Shown: positions 34,520 to 43,246, counted from the stretch's first letter. The stretch: DNA of 64,000 nt from Alkalicoccus chagannorensis DSM 18086 (GCF_000429725.1 NZ_AUCK01000025.1:1-64000); one strand, 5' to 3'. Made by a program: numbers and translations. Notes: generated by a model from the letters alone, not told the origin.

Positions 34520-34963
34520 GTATTCCCCCTTTCCTGACCAGTACCCTGTTCTTGGCAGGAGGAAACGCCTTCAAACCATCGAAGGGAAGCCGGGAAGTTC
34601 GACGAGCCGATTCTATGAAAACCATCAGGGGACGCTGATGGTAAAGTTCGCCTGGATATGGCCTCAGCAGAGGAAACACGAGACGCCTGAGTAAGCAGTG
34701 CCCTCCCTCTGGTTGTACTCCTCAATTATTTCCCATGGGCCGGAGATGCAAGGAGCTCGCGACGAGAGAAAGCCTCAAATCATGACCTAGACAGCCTGTT
34801 TAAAATTGAGCGTGCCTGAGCAGATGCTGGTCCATTTGAACAACTTGCATGCTTGATAAGAAAGGCCCTCTCCATATTATGATGGTGAGGGCCTTTCCTT
34901 TTTATTGAGAGGAAGGCAGAGGAATCTGCCTCCTGTTAAAACCTCTGTCAGAGACAGGCGGCG
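34520..34963. other. Intergenic region before the polyglutamate cluster
   Basis: No gene is supported. Short overlapping frames lack ribosome sites. A terminator-like hairpin is at 34860-34890. GGCAG-AGGAAT-CTGCC makes a small hairpin near 34914. Confidence 0.5.
34860..34903. terminator. Terminator at the end of the pgs-ggt operon
   Basis: AAAGGCCCTC and GAGGGCCTTT form a 10-bp stem. The T-tract is better on the plus strand, but the only unit that needs it is the minus-strand ggt gene ending at 34964. Confidence 0.65.
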
Positions 34964-36901
34964 TTATTCCATGTCGTCCTGATCTATCTGCCATGCCCCG
35001 TTACGACGCGGATCGCCGCCGCCGTAAATGCCGGTAACATCGCCGCCATCGTTTAAGGTCAGGCCAGTTGCTTGAATTCCCCCATAAAAGAGCGGCGAGG
35101 TATGACTGACAACCGAATACTGGTAATCCTCTCCGCGGAGACGTTCGACAGCTTCTGGAGAGATATCCTCATCTTCGACATATATAACATCATCCTCATT
35201 ATAGAACCGTGGATGCTCAATGGCCTCCTGAAGGTTCATCTCTTCTCCATCTTCATTGATACCGTGCTGATATTGGAGAATGGTCTGAAGCAGCATTACA
35301 GGAATGCGGCGTCCTCCTGGAGAGCCTATTCCTAGTACAGGACGGCCTTTTTCTTCAAAAATCATCGGAGCAACGAACGTCCGCGGTCGTTTGCCAGGTT
35401 CAAAGTAGTTCGGTGATTCTTCGTTGTCACTAAAGTTATTCATTTGGTTATTCAGGAAAAATCCGTCTATATGGTAACCAGAGCCATAAAACTCCCCAAG
35501 AGAGTGAGTAGACGATACCATTCGACCATCCTGGTCAATAATGACAAAATGGGTCGTGTGCCGGGCATCGGCTGTCTCAGCAGGAGAGTCAAACAATTCT
35601 CCCGGAGCCGAAATGCCTTCGTACGACATGTTTTCCAGCAGCTCGCTGATGAAAGTGTCGTCGGTAAGAGCTGCGTGCTCTACGTCAGCAAATTCCGGAT
35701 CACCGAGTGTATCAAGTCGACTGCTGTAGGTGACCTTGGCAATCTCATTGACAAGATGCATATAGCTGTGCAGGTGTTCCGGCTCATTAACCAGCTGCTG
35801 CATCGCAGTTGAATCCGAGTTGAGCTCTTCGCCTTCTGGAAGGTTTTCTTCAAGAATGGTTTCCAGATGGCCGGTTTCTTCTAACTGTTCAGCAAGCTGA
35901 AGGCCCTGTACAACGACGGCACCAGAGGAAGGGGAAGGACCGCCATAGACAGTCTGGTCTCCAATCTCAGCTTCCACGGGGTCCGTCACCTGTGTTTCAT
36001 ATGCGCTGAAATCTTCTTCCGTGAAGCCGAAAGCAGGATCCTCAGCAAGCGTTTCTGCCAGCTGGTCATAAAAGGCGGACGGGTCTTCCCGGATCAATTC
36101 GAAAGTCTCGGCGAGTTCTTCCTGCTCCAGCGTTTCATTCACTTCCAATGTCTGACCCTCCGGGAAGAAGCGATTAAAATCGTCCGCATCCATGTTCGCT
36201 TCCAGTCTTCGGGCAGCGTTTCCAGTCTGCTGGTAGAAGATATTACCTACGTCGAACCCTTCGCGGGCATAGTTGATAGGCGTATCAAAAAGTTCGTCCC
36301 ACGGAAGCTCTCCCATTTCGCTGTGAGCTGTATGAAGTCCGTCTACCAGGCCGGGTACAGCTATCTGGTTATCTTTCAGACTGTTTCCGTTAAACAAGTC
36401 ACTGCTCTCGGCTGCTGCTTCACGATAATCATAGGTCAAGGCGCCTTCCTCAGGATCATGGACCATCATCAGGCCGCCGCCGCCGATACCGGATCCGTAT
36501 GGTTCTACGACGTTCAGCGTCAGCGAAACGGCTACAGCGGCATCAATCGCATTGCCGCCCTGCTCCAGGATTTCCATCCCTGCTTCAGCTGCTAGTGGGT
36601 GAGCCGAACTTACACCGTACACACCGATCGGTCCCGGAGTTTCTTCCATTTCCGTGTGCTGTTCGTTCTCGTCAGCATCTTCGTCAGGCTGATTTTCTGA
36701 TTCAGGCTGCTCCGGCTCAATACTCTCCTCGTTACCTCCGACTTCAATGGTGTCTACCTGCCGATCTTCATAGGCGGAGCCGGAGTACGGATCACGAAAA
36801 GGGTCCAAGGCATTCGAGAAATAGACGTTCCATGCAATAAGCCCGACGAGCACAACGGAGGAAGCAATATGAGTCCACTTTAAATAAGGTTTGTAATTCA
36901 T
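34964..36901 (-). CDS. Gamma-glutamyltransferase of the polyglutamate operon (CapD/PgsD-like)
   Basis: This 645-aa protein is membrane-anchored by an N-terminal helix (about 12-29), followed by an acidic Glu/Gln-rich linker and a gamma-glutamyltranspeptidase domain from about residue 90. The autoprocessing nucleophile is Thr449 in RHTTHF, and the substrate-binding GSPGGRRI segment is present. It would trim, release or anchor poly-gamma-glutamate. It is the last gene of pgsB-pgsC-pgsA-ggt, 15 bp after pgsA, with GAAGGAG before the ATG. A general glutathione hydrolase role is less likely given the context. Confidence 0.93.
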   Translation of the reverse strand: MNYKPYLKWTHIASSVVLVGLIAWNVYFSNALDPFRDPYSGSAYEDRQVDTIEVGGNEESIEPEQPESENQPDEDADENEQHTEMEETPGPIGVYGVSSAHPLAAEAGMEILEQGGNAIDAAVAVSLTLNVVEPYGSGIGGGGLMMVHDPEEGALTYDYREAAAESSDLFNGNSLKDNQIAVPGLVDGLHTAHSEMGELPWDELFDTPINYAREGFDVGNIFYQQTGNAARRLEANMDADDFNRFFPEGQTLEVNETLEQEELAETFELIREDPSAFYDQLAETLAEDPAFGFTEEDFSAYETQVTDPVEAEIGDQTVYGGPSPSSGAVVVQGLQLAEQLEETGHLETILEENLPEGEELNSDSTAMQQLVNEPEHLHSYMHLVNEIAKVTYSSRLDTLGDPEFADVEHAALTDDTFISELLENMSYEGISAPGELFDSPAETADARHTTHFVIIDQDGRMVSSTHSLGEFYGSGYHIDGFFLNNQMNNFSDNEESPNYFEPGKRPRTFVAPMIFEEKGRPVLGIGSPGGRRIPVMLLQTILQYQHGINEDGEEMNLQEAIEHPRFYNEDDVIYVEDEDISPEAVERLRGEDYQYSVVSHTSPLFYGGIQATGLTLNDGGDVTGIYGGGDPRRNGAWQIDQDDME

Positions 36902-36916
36902 GAGGTCACTCCTTCA

Positions 36917-38284
36917 TTAATCCAGAACGCCGGCGGCATCAAGGTCAATAACAAGCCGGTCGTTCTCCACATCCCAAAGATCCCGGTCCAGCTCTTTGCG
37001 CAGCGTCCGGAATATACGGTAATCATAGTACGGTTTCAAAGGACCCGCGGTTTCTCTAGGTATGGTATCTTGAATCCGCATCGGTACAAAGGAAAGCTCT
37101 CTGGATCCGTCTTCGAGAAAATCGAGTTGGGCAATAGCCGATTCTTTCGTACGTGACCATCCCTGGTCAAAGACAAAGTTGCCCAGGCTGTTGATAACAA
37201 GGGTATTGTTTCCGTCGTTCCCTTCCTCGATCGTGACGGGTTCCAATACGTGGGAGTGGTGGCCGATGATTAGGTCGGCGCCGTTATTAGCCAGGAAGTC
37301 CGCAAGCTCTTCCTGCTCTTCGTTATAGCCTACCTGGTACTCATCTCCCCAGTGGATGTGCACAGCGAGAATGTCGACGTCGTCCTGTACGTCATTCATC
37401 TGCGAGCGCAGTACTTCCAGTCCGACATATTCCGTTGTGAATACACCTGATACGGTGTCCGAGGCGCTGAATCCCTGCACAAAGACATCGGTAATCCCGA
37501 CAATGCCCATCGTCGTATCATCGTCGATATCGTACGTTTTCACCTCACCGGCATTCAGCTCGTCTTCTTCAACGTTATCTTCATTTGTCGTCAGAAGGTC
37601 ACCGATGCCGTGCGTATCAATCTCGTCTTCATGATCTTTAAAATGGGCAAGAGTCTGCTCAGCAGACAAACTTCCATAGTCAAGCATATGGTTGTTGGCC
37701 AGATTCACCGAGTCAAACCCTGCATCGATAAGTGCATCGATCGAGTTTGGTTCAGCGTAAAAATGAATATCTTTGTTGTAGAGTTCAGCTTCTTCAATAG
37801 CGTCCTCCGGGAGGCGGAACGTGTCAATGTCCGACTCGGAAAAACCAGCCTCCTGCAGGCCCTCTTCGCGGTAGATGGAGTTGGAAAGCTCCTCGATGTC
37901 GATATCGTCTTCCGCTATTCTCTCGTCGATTTCACTCACATCAAACTCGCCGATGACCGGGTTCTCAAAGTTTCCAGTCGTAAAATCCGAATCTTCAAAG
38001 AACGGCTCAACGTAGCGGAACACGCGGCTGATGTCTTCGCCCTGCTGGTTGGCTGCATCGAGTACGTGACGTCCCAGCAGCATATCGCCCACCATGGACA
38101 TGCGGTATTCTACGTCATCCTCTCTCGTTTCTTGCGGTTCGCCGCCGGCCACAAACATGCTCCATCCGAATAGAGGGATGGACAATACGGCCAGGGTTAT
38201 TAACGAATCGCGCAGGGCATGCTTTTTATGGCGCTGTTGAAACAGCTTCATTTTTTCATGAAAAGTAAATTCTCGCTTCGTCAT
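36917..38284 (-). CDS. Poly-gamma-glutamate synthesis protein PgsA/CapA
   Basis: This 455-aa protein has a cytoplasmic basic N-terminus, a single membrane helix (about 28-47) and an extracellular metallophosphatase-like PGA_cap domain. Visible motifs are MVGDMLLGR, TTGNFENPV, NLANNHMLDYG, HWGDEY and IIGHHSHVLEP, which carry the metal-ligand residues. PgsA is needed for polymer synthesis and export together with PgsB and PgsC. It lies 15 bp after pgsC. Confidence 0.94.
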   Translation of the reverse strand: MTKREFTFHEKMKLFQQRHKKHALRDSLITLAVLSIPLFGWSMFVAGGEPQETREDDVEYRMSMVGDMLLGRHVLDAANQQGEDISRVFRYVEPFFEDSDFTTGNFENPVIGEFDVSEIDERIAEDDIDIEELSNSIYREEGLQEAGFSESDIDTFRLPEDAIEEAELYNKDIHFYAEPNSIDALIDAGFDSVNLANNHMLDYGSLSAEQTLAHFKDHEDEIDTHGIGDLLTTNEDNVEEDELNAGEVKTYDIDDDTTMGIVGITDVFVQGFSASDTVSGVFTTEYVGLEVLRSQMNDVQDDVDILAVHIHWGDEYQVGYNEEQEELADFLANNGADLIIGHHSHVLEPVTIEEGNDGNNTLVINSLGNFVFDQGWSRTKESAIAQLDFLEDGSRELSFVPMRIQDTIPRETAGPLKPYYDYRIFRTLRKELDRDLWDVENDRLVIDLDAAGVLD

Positions 38285-38299
38285 GCTGGGTCACCCATT

Positions 38300-38749
38300 C
38301 TAAAATAAATGATAAACAGTAATAATGACAAAAGTGGCAAAGGCAATGATAAACGTGGAAGAGAACGTCGGCAGAATCCCCTGTTTCTGTATCGAGTTGG
38401 CGATGAGACCGGGGACGATAACCCCGATCCCCCGGAGCTCGAAGATTTCAAACCCGACAAGCGGATAGGAGAAGTCCCATGCCATTTTCAAGATGATGCC
38501 GACAGCAAGCATAGCGCCGAATTTTCTCCGGCCGTAAAGAACGGTAAATCGGCTGATCAGCTGGGTGACAACAAGGTATGTAACAATACTGATCGCAGCT
38601 ACGACAAGCAGGTACATAATCTGATCAAACACGAGGGCCAGGTAGCCTGGGACAACAAGTCCAGCCGGAACAATACCGGTCTTCTCTGAATAGAGAAGGG
38701 AAAGAAGAACACCAATAACAATCGCAATATATAAGTCCGTTCCAAACAA
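38300..38749 (-). CDS. Poly-gamma-glutamate synthesis membrane protein PgsC/CapC
   Basis: This protein of exactly the usual length (149 aa) has about five hydrophobic helices. The segments GLVVPGYLALVFDQ and GIGVIVPGLIANSIQKQG are typical of PgsC. The start is TTG at 38749, with AAGGAG 10 nt upstream. It forms the membrane part of the synthase with PgsB. Confidence 0.93.
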   Translation of the reverse strand: MFGTDLYIAIVIGVLLSLLYSEKTGIVPAGLVVPGYLALVFDQIMYLLVVAAISIVTYLVVTQLISRFTVLYGRRKFGAMLAVGIILKMAWDFSYPLVGFEIFELRGIGVIVPGLIANSIQKQGILPTFSSTFIIAFATFVIITVYHLF

Positions 38750-38793
38750 CGTATGACAGCTCCTTATTTTTCAGTTTCCGGTGACTCCGGATG

Positions 38794-38819
38794 AAACCGG
38801 CGCAGCACGGCGCCGGTTT
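38794..38819 (-). promoter_or_regulatory. Intercistronic hairpin between pgsB and pgsC
   Basis: AAACCGGCGC and GCGCCGGTTT form a perfect 10-bp stem in the 75-bp gap between pgsB and pgsC. A second small hairpin (TCCGG-TGACT-CCGGA) follows it in the transcript. There is no T-tract, so a role in mRNA processing, stability or translation of the TTG-initiated pgsC is more likely than termination. Confidence 0.5.
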
Positions 38820-38824
38820 GGTTG

Positions 38825-40072
38825 TCAGTTCTGTTCCGCGAGGGTTCTGCTTCGGCGGGGCGGGAAGGCTGCTGGCGTTTCGCTGCCAATAGCCTCCTTC
38901 ATTGCCATTGCTTCGACTCCTTCGGCAATCTCTTCGCCGCCGCCGTGAATATTTCCGATACCGTACAAGATGGTTTTCGGAGGTAGCAGTTCAATGCGGC
39001 GGAGTACTTCGGAAGTGCTTTTCTTCTCTAAATTAATGAATTCTCCGGCCGGGAGGCGGCCCTCTTCATAGGCCTGCGCCACCGGACCGGCTGCGCGTCC
39101 GGTTGCAATCAGCGTATCGACTTCAAGATGCGGAAGGACTTCTTCGACAAACTGAATGGTCCGCTCCACCCGGTCGTCCCGGCAGTTCATCAGCACCGCT
39201 TTATGCTCGGCGTCGTAGTCAAGCTCCAGAATACGGTTCCAGATATTCTGCGTCGACGTTGCATCATTAGCGGCAAAGCCATTAAAGAACCAGCTCGGCT
39301 CTTCTTCCGGACCGAAAGTGTGGATGCGCATAGCTCCTGGATCGACCGGAGCGTTGACCATGCCCCGCATGGCTGTCTCCCGGTCAATATCGAGAATATC
39401 TGCCACAGCGAGGCCGATCGCAGCATTTTCGGCAAACATCATATAAGGAAACTGCTGGAGGTAGCTCTCGTCGATGCCTTCTGTCGAGAAAAAGACGGCT
39501 TCTGAATTCTTCTTGGCCGCTTCTTTCCTGAAGTAGTCTGCGTATTCATTTTCCGGAAGGACCACCCATCCGTTTTTCGGGATAGTACGGCTGAAGGCTT
39601 CCGCAATCTGATCCAGCGTCGGTCCCATGGAATCGAGGTGGTCCTCGATAATATTCGTGATGACCGTAATGTGCGGCTGGACGAAATGTTTCTCGAAGAT
39701 GTATTGATATTCGGGGTTGACCGCCATACATTCAGCGGCAAACGTATCGACCCTTCGTTTGGATACGGCGTGGTTGATGATTTTCTGTTCAGATATGTTG
39801 GGACCCTGCAGGCTTCGTGTGATCGGAATCTCGTCTTCCTGATCCCAATAAAAAAGCCGCGGGGAGGTGCCGGTTGTTTTTCCGGCTGTCCGGTGACCCG
39901 CTTCTCTGGCGATTCCCATAATCAGCCGGGTGACCGTGGACTTGCCGCGGATGCCGTTAATGAGGATTCTTTTGTCAATTCGGTTGATGCTCCGCTGCAT
40001 TTTTTTCCGCTCTCGTATACCTATATAGAGAACGAGCAGCCCAAGCAGGCTGACATAAACAACTTCATGCAT
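38825..40072 (-). CDS. Poly-gamma-glutamate synthase PgsB/CapB
   Basis: This 415-aa ATP-dependent amide ligase is related to Mur ligases. It has an N-terminal membrane helix (about 5-20), the ATP motif NGIRGKST (39-46), GKTTGTSP, and the central TNIIEDHLDSMGPT segment. It polymerises glutamate through gamma-amide bonds. It is the first gene of the operon, with AGGAGG 10 nt before the ATG and a leader of about 100 nt. Confidence 0.95.
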   Translation of the reverse strand: MHEVVYVSLLGLLVLYIGIRERKKMQRSINRIDKRILINGIRGKSTVTRLIMGIAREAGHRTAGKTTGTSPRLFYWDQEDEIPITRSLQGPNISEQKIINHAVSKRRVDTFAAECMAVNPEYQYIFEKHFVQPHITVITNIIEDHLDSMGPTLDQIAEAFSRTIPKNGWVVLPENEYADYFRKEAAKKNSEAVFFSTEGIDESYLQQFPYMMFAENAAIGLAVADILDIDRETAMRGMVNAPVDPGAMRIHTFGPEEEPSWFFNGFAANDATSTQNIWNRILELDYDAEHKAVLMNCRDDRVERTIQFVEEVLPHLEVDTLIATGRAAGPVAQAYEEGRLPAGEFINLEKKSTSEVLRRIELLPPKTILYGIGNIHGGGEEIAEGVEAMAMKEAIGSETPAAFPPRRSRTLAEQN

Positions 40073-40305
40073 GTTCTGATTACCTCCTGGTGGTTCGTCG
40101 GACCGGAAAAGCCGGTCATGTGTCTGTCTACTGTCTTTTGTTTCGACATAATCTGCTTTTTTCTGCGGGTACCTGCTTCATTATAACAAATCGAGCAGGA
40201 GGAAGGTATAAAAGCGCGAAACATTTTCATTATACCCTGTAACTGCTACACTGATACATGAATGTTGTCGAAAATAATGAAGCATCCTAAAAAGGGAGTA
40301 CAGAC
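40073..40305. promoter_or_regulatory. Divergent promoters of pgsB and mqnB
   Basis: For mqnB on the plus strand, TTTTCA (40224-40229), 17 bp, then TGC-TACACT (ending 40252) gives an extended -10. For pgsB on the minus strand, an extended -10 TGTTATAAT has its hexamer as the complement of 40180-40185; a second TATAAT (complement of 40229-40234) overlaps the mqnB promoter. The pgsB leader contains the hairpin GACCGG-CTTTT-CCGGTC. Confidence 0.45.
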
Positions 40306-40917
40306 ATGGGACGAATTTTGTATATTACCGCCGTAAATAAGGAAAAAGAGGCCGTGGCCCGTTCAGTTCGATCGCCCGTCCACACTTGTGGATTCGGTCC
40401 GGTGCAGGCAGCCGTCCGCACAGCCTCGCTCCTCGCCGTCGAAAAACCGGATATGATTGTGAATGCCGGTATAGCCGGTGCCTACCCGGGCCGAGCGCAA
40501 ATCGGCAGTACCGTACTTGCTCGTTCAAGTGTGCTGCCGGAACTCGGGGCAGAGAAAGAGGATGGTTTTCTTCCTGTGACGGAGATGGGCTTCGGACGGA
40601 ACGAATGGCCGGGAGCCCTTGATTTGATAAAAGAGAAGCTGCCGTTTCAGCAGGGACAGATCCTGACAGTAATGACGGCTGCGGGAACGGAGGCAACCTG
40701 CCGGACCCGTATGGAACAATGGCCCGAAGCCGCCGCAGAGGCGATGGAAGGCGCCGGGGCCGCCGCCGCAGCAGCCGAAGCCGGCATTCCTTTTCTGGAA
40801 CTGCGGACGATATCGAATACAGCAGGACCAAGATCAGAACAAGTATGGAAGCTGGATGAGGCGCTCGATGCGTTGGCGCACTCCTGCCGGCTCCTGGAGG
40901 AGGTACTACAGCCATGA
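40306..40917 (+). CDS. Futalosine hydrolase (MqnB)
   Basis: This 203-aa nucleoside-hydrolase-like protein of the MTA/SAH nucleosidase fold has NAGIAGAYPG and the FLELRTISNTAGPR segment that matches MqnB. It removes hypoxanthine (or adenine) from futalosine-type intermediates in the alternative menaquinone pathway. AAAAGGGAG precedes the ATG. It overlaps mqnD by ATGA. Confidence 0.9.
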   Translation: MGRILYITAVNKEKEAVARSVRSPVHTCGFGPVQAAVRTASLLAVEKPDMIVNAGIAGAYPGRAQIGSTVLARSSVLPELGAEKEDGFLPVTEMGFGRNEWPGALDLIKEKLPFQQGQILTVMTAAGTEATCRTRMEQWPEAAAEAMEGAGAAAAAAEAGIPFLELRTISNTAGPRSEQVWKLDEALDALAHSCRLLEEVLQP

Positions 40918-41774
40918 TGAAAAGCATCGCATTTTCCCCATGTCCAAACGATACATTTATTTTCCACGATCTCGTCCATAATCAGATTCCCGGGGTACAG
41001 GCCCCGGAAGAGATTGTGTATGCAGACATTGATAAAACGAATGGATGGGCTGCAGAGCAGACTGGGCCCGATGTCATGAAAATATCTTTCGCGGCTTTTC
41101 CTTATGCAGCAGAACATTATCAGCTGCTGCAGTGCGGAGGAGCACTCGGCAGAGGATGCGGGCCACTCCTGCTGGAGAAGGAACAGCCGGAAGAGAAAGC
41201 GTGGGGACAGAAAACCATCGCCGTGCCGAGCGAAAAATCCACCGCTTATATGCTGTTCCGCTTGTGGCAGAAGCAGCAGCAGTCCAGTCAGGCAGCGATT
41301 CAGGTGCTGCCTTTCGACGATATCATGCCGGCCGTCCGGGATGGCAGGGTGGACGCCGGGCTCGTCATTCACGAAGCCAGATTCACCTATCATCAATACG
41401 GACTCACGAAACGGGTCGACCTTGGCGAGTGGTGGGAGGCCGATACAGGCGCGCCGATTCCATTAGGAGCCATTATCGCCAAAAAGAGTGTGGATGCCGA
41501 ACTGCTGGCAGCTGCAGTTCGGACGTCACTCGCGCAGGCGTGGGCAGATCCGGAAAAATCGCGGGCCTATGTGATGGAGCACGCACAGGAAATGTCCGAG
41601 CAGGTGGCCGACTCGCATATCGATTTGTATGTGAATGAATTCTCTATGGCGCTTGGATCGGAAGGGCGCTATGCGGTTGAAAACCTGCTGACAAGGGCAG
41701 CGGAAGAAGGGCTGGTCCCGGAGGTGGACTGGAATACTGTCTGGCATGGATCCCAGATTGAAAACGAGACGTAA
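40914..41774 (+). CDS. 1,4-dihydroxy-6-naphthoate synthase (MqnD)
   Basis: This 286-aa periplasmic-binding-protein-fold enzyme of the futalosine pathway has FSPCPNDTFIFHDLV at the start, the DVMKISFAAFPY segment and VDAGLVIHEARFTY in the middle. All are characteristic of MqnD. It converts cyclic dehypoxanthine futalosine to 1,4-dihydroxy-6-naphthoate. MqnA and MqnC are not in the window. It forms an operon with mqnB. Confidence 0.92.
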   Translation: MMKSIAFSPCPNDTFIFHDLVHNQIPGVQAPEEIVYADIDKTNGWAAEQTGPDVMKISFAAFPYAAEHYQLLQCGGALGRGCGPLLLEKEQPEEKAWGQKTIAVPSEKSTAYMLFRLWQKQQQSSQAAIQVLPFDDIMPAVRDGRVDAGLVIHEARFTYHQYGLTKRVDLGEWWEADTGAPIPLGAIIAKKSVDAELLAAAVRTSLAQAWADPEKSRAYVMEHAQEMSEQVADSHIDLYVNEFSMALGSEGRYAVENLLTRAAEEGLVPEVDWNTVWHGSQIENET

Positions 41775-41908
41775 CGAGCCGGATCGCGGGAAAGAAGGAT
41801 GGTTCTCCAGAGTGCCTCCAGCGTGGATTCGTCTTACAGCAGGAGCTGAGGAGCTGTCCCTGAGCGAAAAGCTGGAAGGATCAAAGAGGAAACCGTGATT
41901 TTCCCCTT

Positions 41909-42346
41909 TTATGGTTCGGAACGAGAACCGTCCTGTTTGTATTCCCGTATGTTGGTTCCTTTGTTCTCAGCTATAGAGGAAGCCCGGCTTCGGGCTTCTT
42001 TTTTCGTTGGGAAAACGTCGGAAGGTTTTTCGGCCGTGCGGGTGCGGACGGCCCAGCCGTTCTCATGCGGTTCGACCAGAACGTCGCGGTCCTGTAGTTC
42101 CGGAGAGGCGCTGCCATCAGAATCCGCTGATTCGATCTCACTCTGTGCCTGCTGGAGCAGCTGCTCTATCTCGTGATCGTCCGCGCTGTTGTACCATTTT
42201 TTCGCCTGCTCTGTTGCGATAGGGATGGCTTCTCCTTCCTCATAGCCTTCTTCCACCATCGTATTCGCGATGTCGACGGCTTTTTTTCGAACGGGGGTCT
42301 CGAGGTTTTTCAGAGAGCTTGGATAGTCGGTCATGTTCCACGGCAT
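41909..42346 (-). CDS. DUF2188 protein with a conserved N-terminal domain
   Basis: This 145-aa protein has two parts. Residues 1-50 (MPWNMTDYPSSLKNLETPVR and on) match a short domain often annotated alone in Bacillales. Residues about 90-140 form a DUF2188-like domain (VEPHENGWAVRTR, PTKKEARSRA). A low-complexity acidic linker joins them. Function is unknown. AAAGGAG precedes the ATG. Its 3' part, read on the opposite strand, contains a terminator-like hairpin (41979-42006). Confidence 0.78.
   Translation of the reverse strand: MPWNMTDYPSSLKNLETPVRKKAVDIANTMVEEGYEEGEAIPIATEQAKKWYNSADDHEIEQLLQQAQSEIESADSDGSASPELQDRDVLVEPHENGWAVRTRTAEKPSDVFPTKKEARSRASSIAENKGTNIREYKQDGSRSEP
41979..42006 (+). 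terminator. Terminator-like hairpin inside an antisense gene
   Basis: GAAGCCCG and CGGGCTTC form an 8-bp stem followed by TTTTTT on the plus strand, about 205 bp beyond mqnD and within the opposite-strand DUF2188 gene. It could end the mqnBD transcript. Confidence 0.55.
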
Positions 42347-42402
42347 TGGTACGGCTCCTTTCCATCTTCTTTTCTATTTAACTCTTATTCCCGGTCTGAT
42401 GG

Positions 42403-42422
42403 TGCATAAACGAGTTTATGCA
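42403..42422. promoter_or_regulatory. 20-bp inverted repeat, possible operator of the copper-protein gene
   Basis: TGCATAAAC-GA-GTTTATGCA is a perfect 9+2+9 inverted repeat between the divergent DUF2188 and copper-protein genes, about 50 bp before the latter's start codon. Confidence 0.45.
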
Positions 42423-42473
42423 TGGAAGAGCAGTGGAATGAAACTAGTACATTCTATGAAAAGGGGAGATTGT

Positions 42474-42806
42474 ATGGACCTGCAGCAAAGAGACGAGCTG
42501 ACGAGCATCCTGCATGAATGTATGGAAACTTGTAATCACTGTTTTGATGCGTGCCTTCAGGAAGAAGATCCCGGGCATATGGTGAACTGCATCCGGCTGG
42601 ACCGGGAATGTTCGGATTTCTGCGGCTACGTAGAACAGGCGCTGACAAGAGATACGCCGTTCGCAGAAGAGCTGCTCCGCACCTGTGCAGTTATCTGCCG
42701 GGCGTGTGCAGACGAATGCCGCCAGCATCATCACGACCACTGTCAGCGCTGCGCAGAAGTATGCGACCGTTGTGCAGCTATGTGTGAAAAGATTACAGCA
42801 GCATAA
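42474..42806 (+). CDS. Four-helix-bundle copper-binding protein (Csp/DUF326)
   Basis: This 110-aa Cys- and His-rich protein has repeated CxxCxxxC-like spacings (CMETCNHCFDAC, CAVICRACADEC, CAEVCDRCAAMC) and the HHHDHC segment. These match the Csp3-like cytosolic copper-storage family (YhjQ type). No signal peptide is present. The ATG at 42474 has AAGGGGAG 6-7 nt upstream; a longer frame from 42333 lacks one. A strong bidirectional terminator follows. Confidence 0.9.
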   Translation: MDLQQRDELTSILHECMETCNHCFDACLQEEDPGHMVNCIRLDRECSDFCGYVEQALTRDTPFAEELLRTCAVICRACADECRQHHHDHCQRCAEVCDRCAAMCEKITAA

Positions 42807-42844
42807 AAAACAGGTCCCGGACATCTCCGGGACCTGTTTTTTTT
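42805..42844. terminator. Terminator after the copper-protein gene
   Basis: CAGGTCCCGG and CCGGGACCTG form a 10-bp stem extended by six A and eight T. Confidence 0.95.
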
Positions 42845-42863
42845 GGATGATAGGAATATATGG

Positions 42864-43012
42864 TTCTAAAATAAATGTTGGGGTAGAGGTTCATTTCCGT
42901 GGCATCTTTTCTTCCGTTTCAGGCGGACGCTTGCCAAGGGGCTTGCCCTCAACTCTCCTCTCTTTGCGAGGAGGATGTTCGGACTGCGCTTGATCCCTCT
43001 GGCGTCGCCGCC
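42864..43012 (+). repeat. Family B dispersed repeat, copy B1
   Basis: From TTCTAAAATAAATGTTGGGG to GGCGTCGCCGCC it matches the reverse complement of 54442-54592 at close to nine in ten positions over about 150 bp. GGCGGACGC near the middle can pair with GCGTCGCCGCC at the end. It starts directly after a GATAGGAATATAT head like that of family A. Confidence 0.8.
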
Positions 43013-43246
43013 CTTCCCTCCTGAAAAGGGTTCGTTTTTGTTTTTTCTTTTCAAAGAGAATCATAGGTCCGCCATTTGAAGATCGTTTGAGCATTCCTGA
43101 GCCTAATCACCCCAACATGTGAATGAGAACTGAATATATACGGTTTTATACGGGGGTACGGCGGCGTTGTCTGCTGCGTGGGAAGCATGAAGCCCCGCGC
43201 TTTCCTCTAAGAACCTGCAGCAGCGCCGCCCGCTTGTCGGCTTATC
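43013..43246. repeat. Spacer plus family A copy A5
   Basis: Positions 43131-43235 resemble family A: GAATATATACGGTTTTATAC, then outer arms GGCGGCG..CTGCTGCG (43160-43178) and TGCAGCAGCGCCGCC (43216-43230), with a shortened inner stem (GGAAGC/GCTTTCC). The bases of the outer arms differ from A6 but still pair. Confidence 0.55.
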
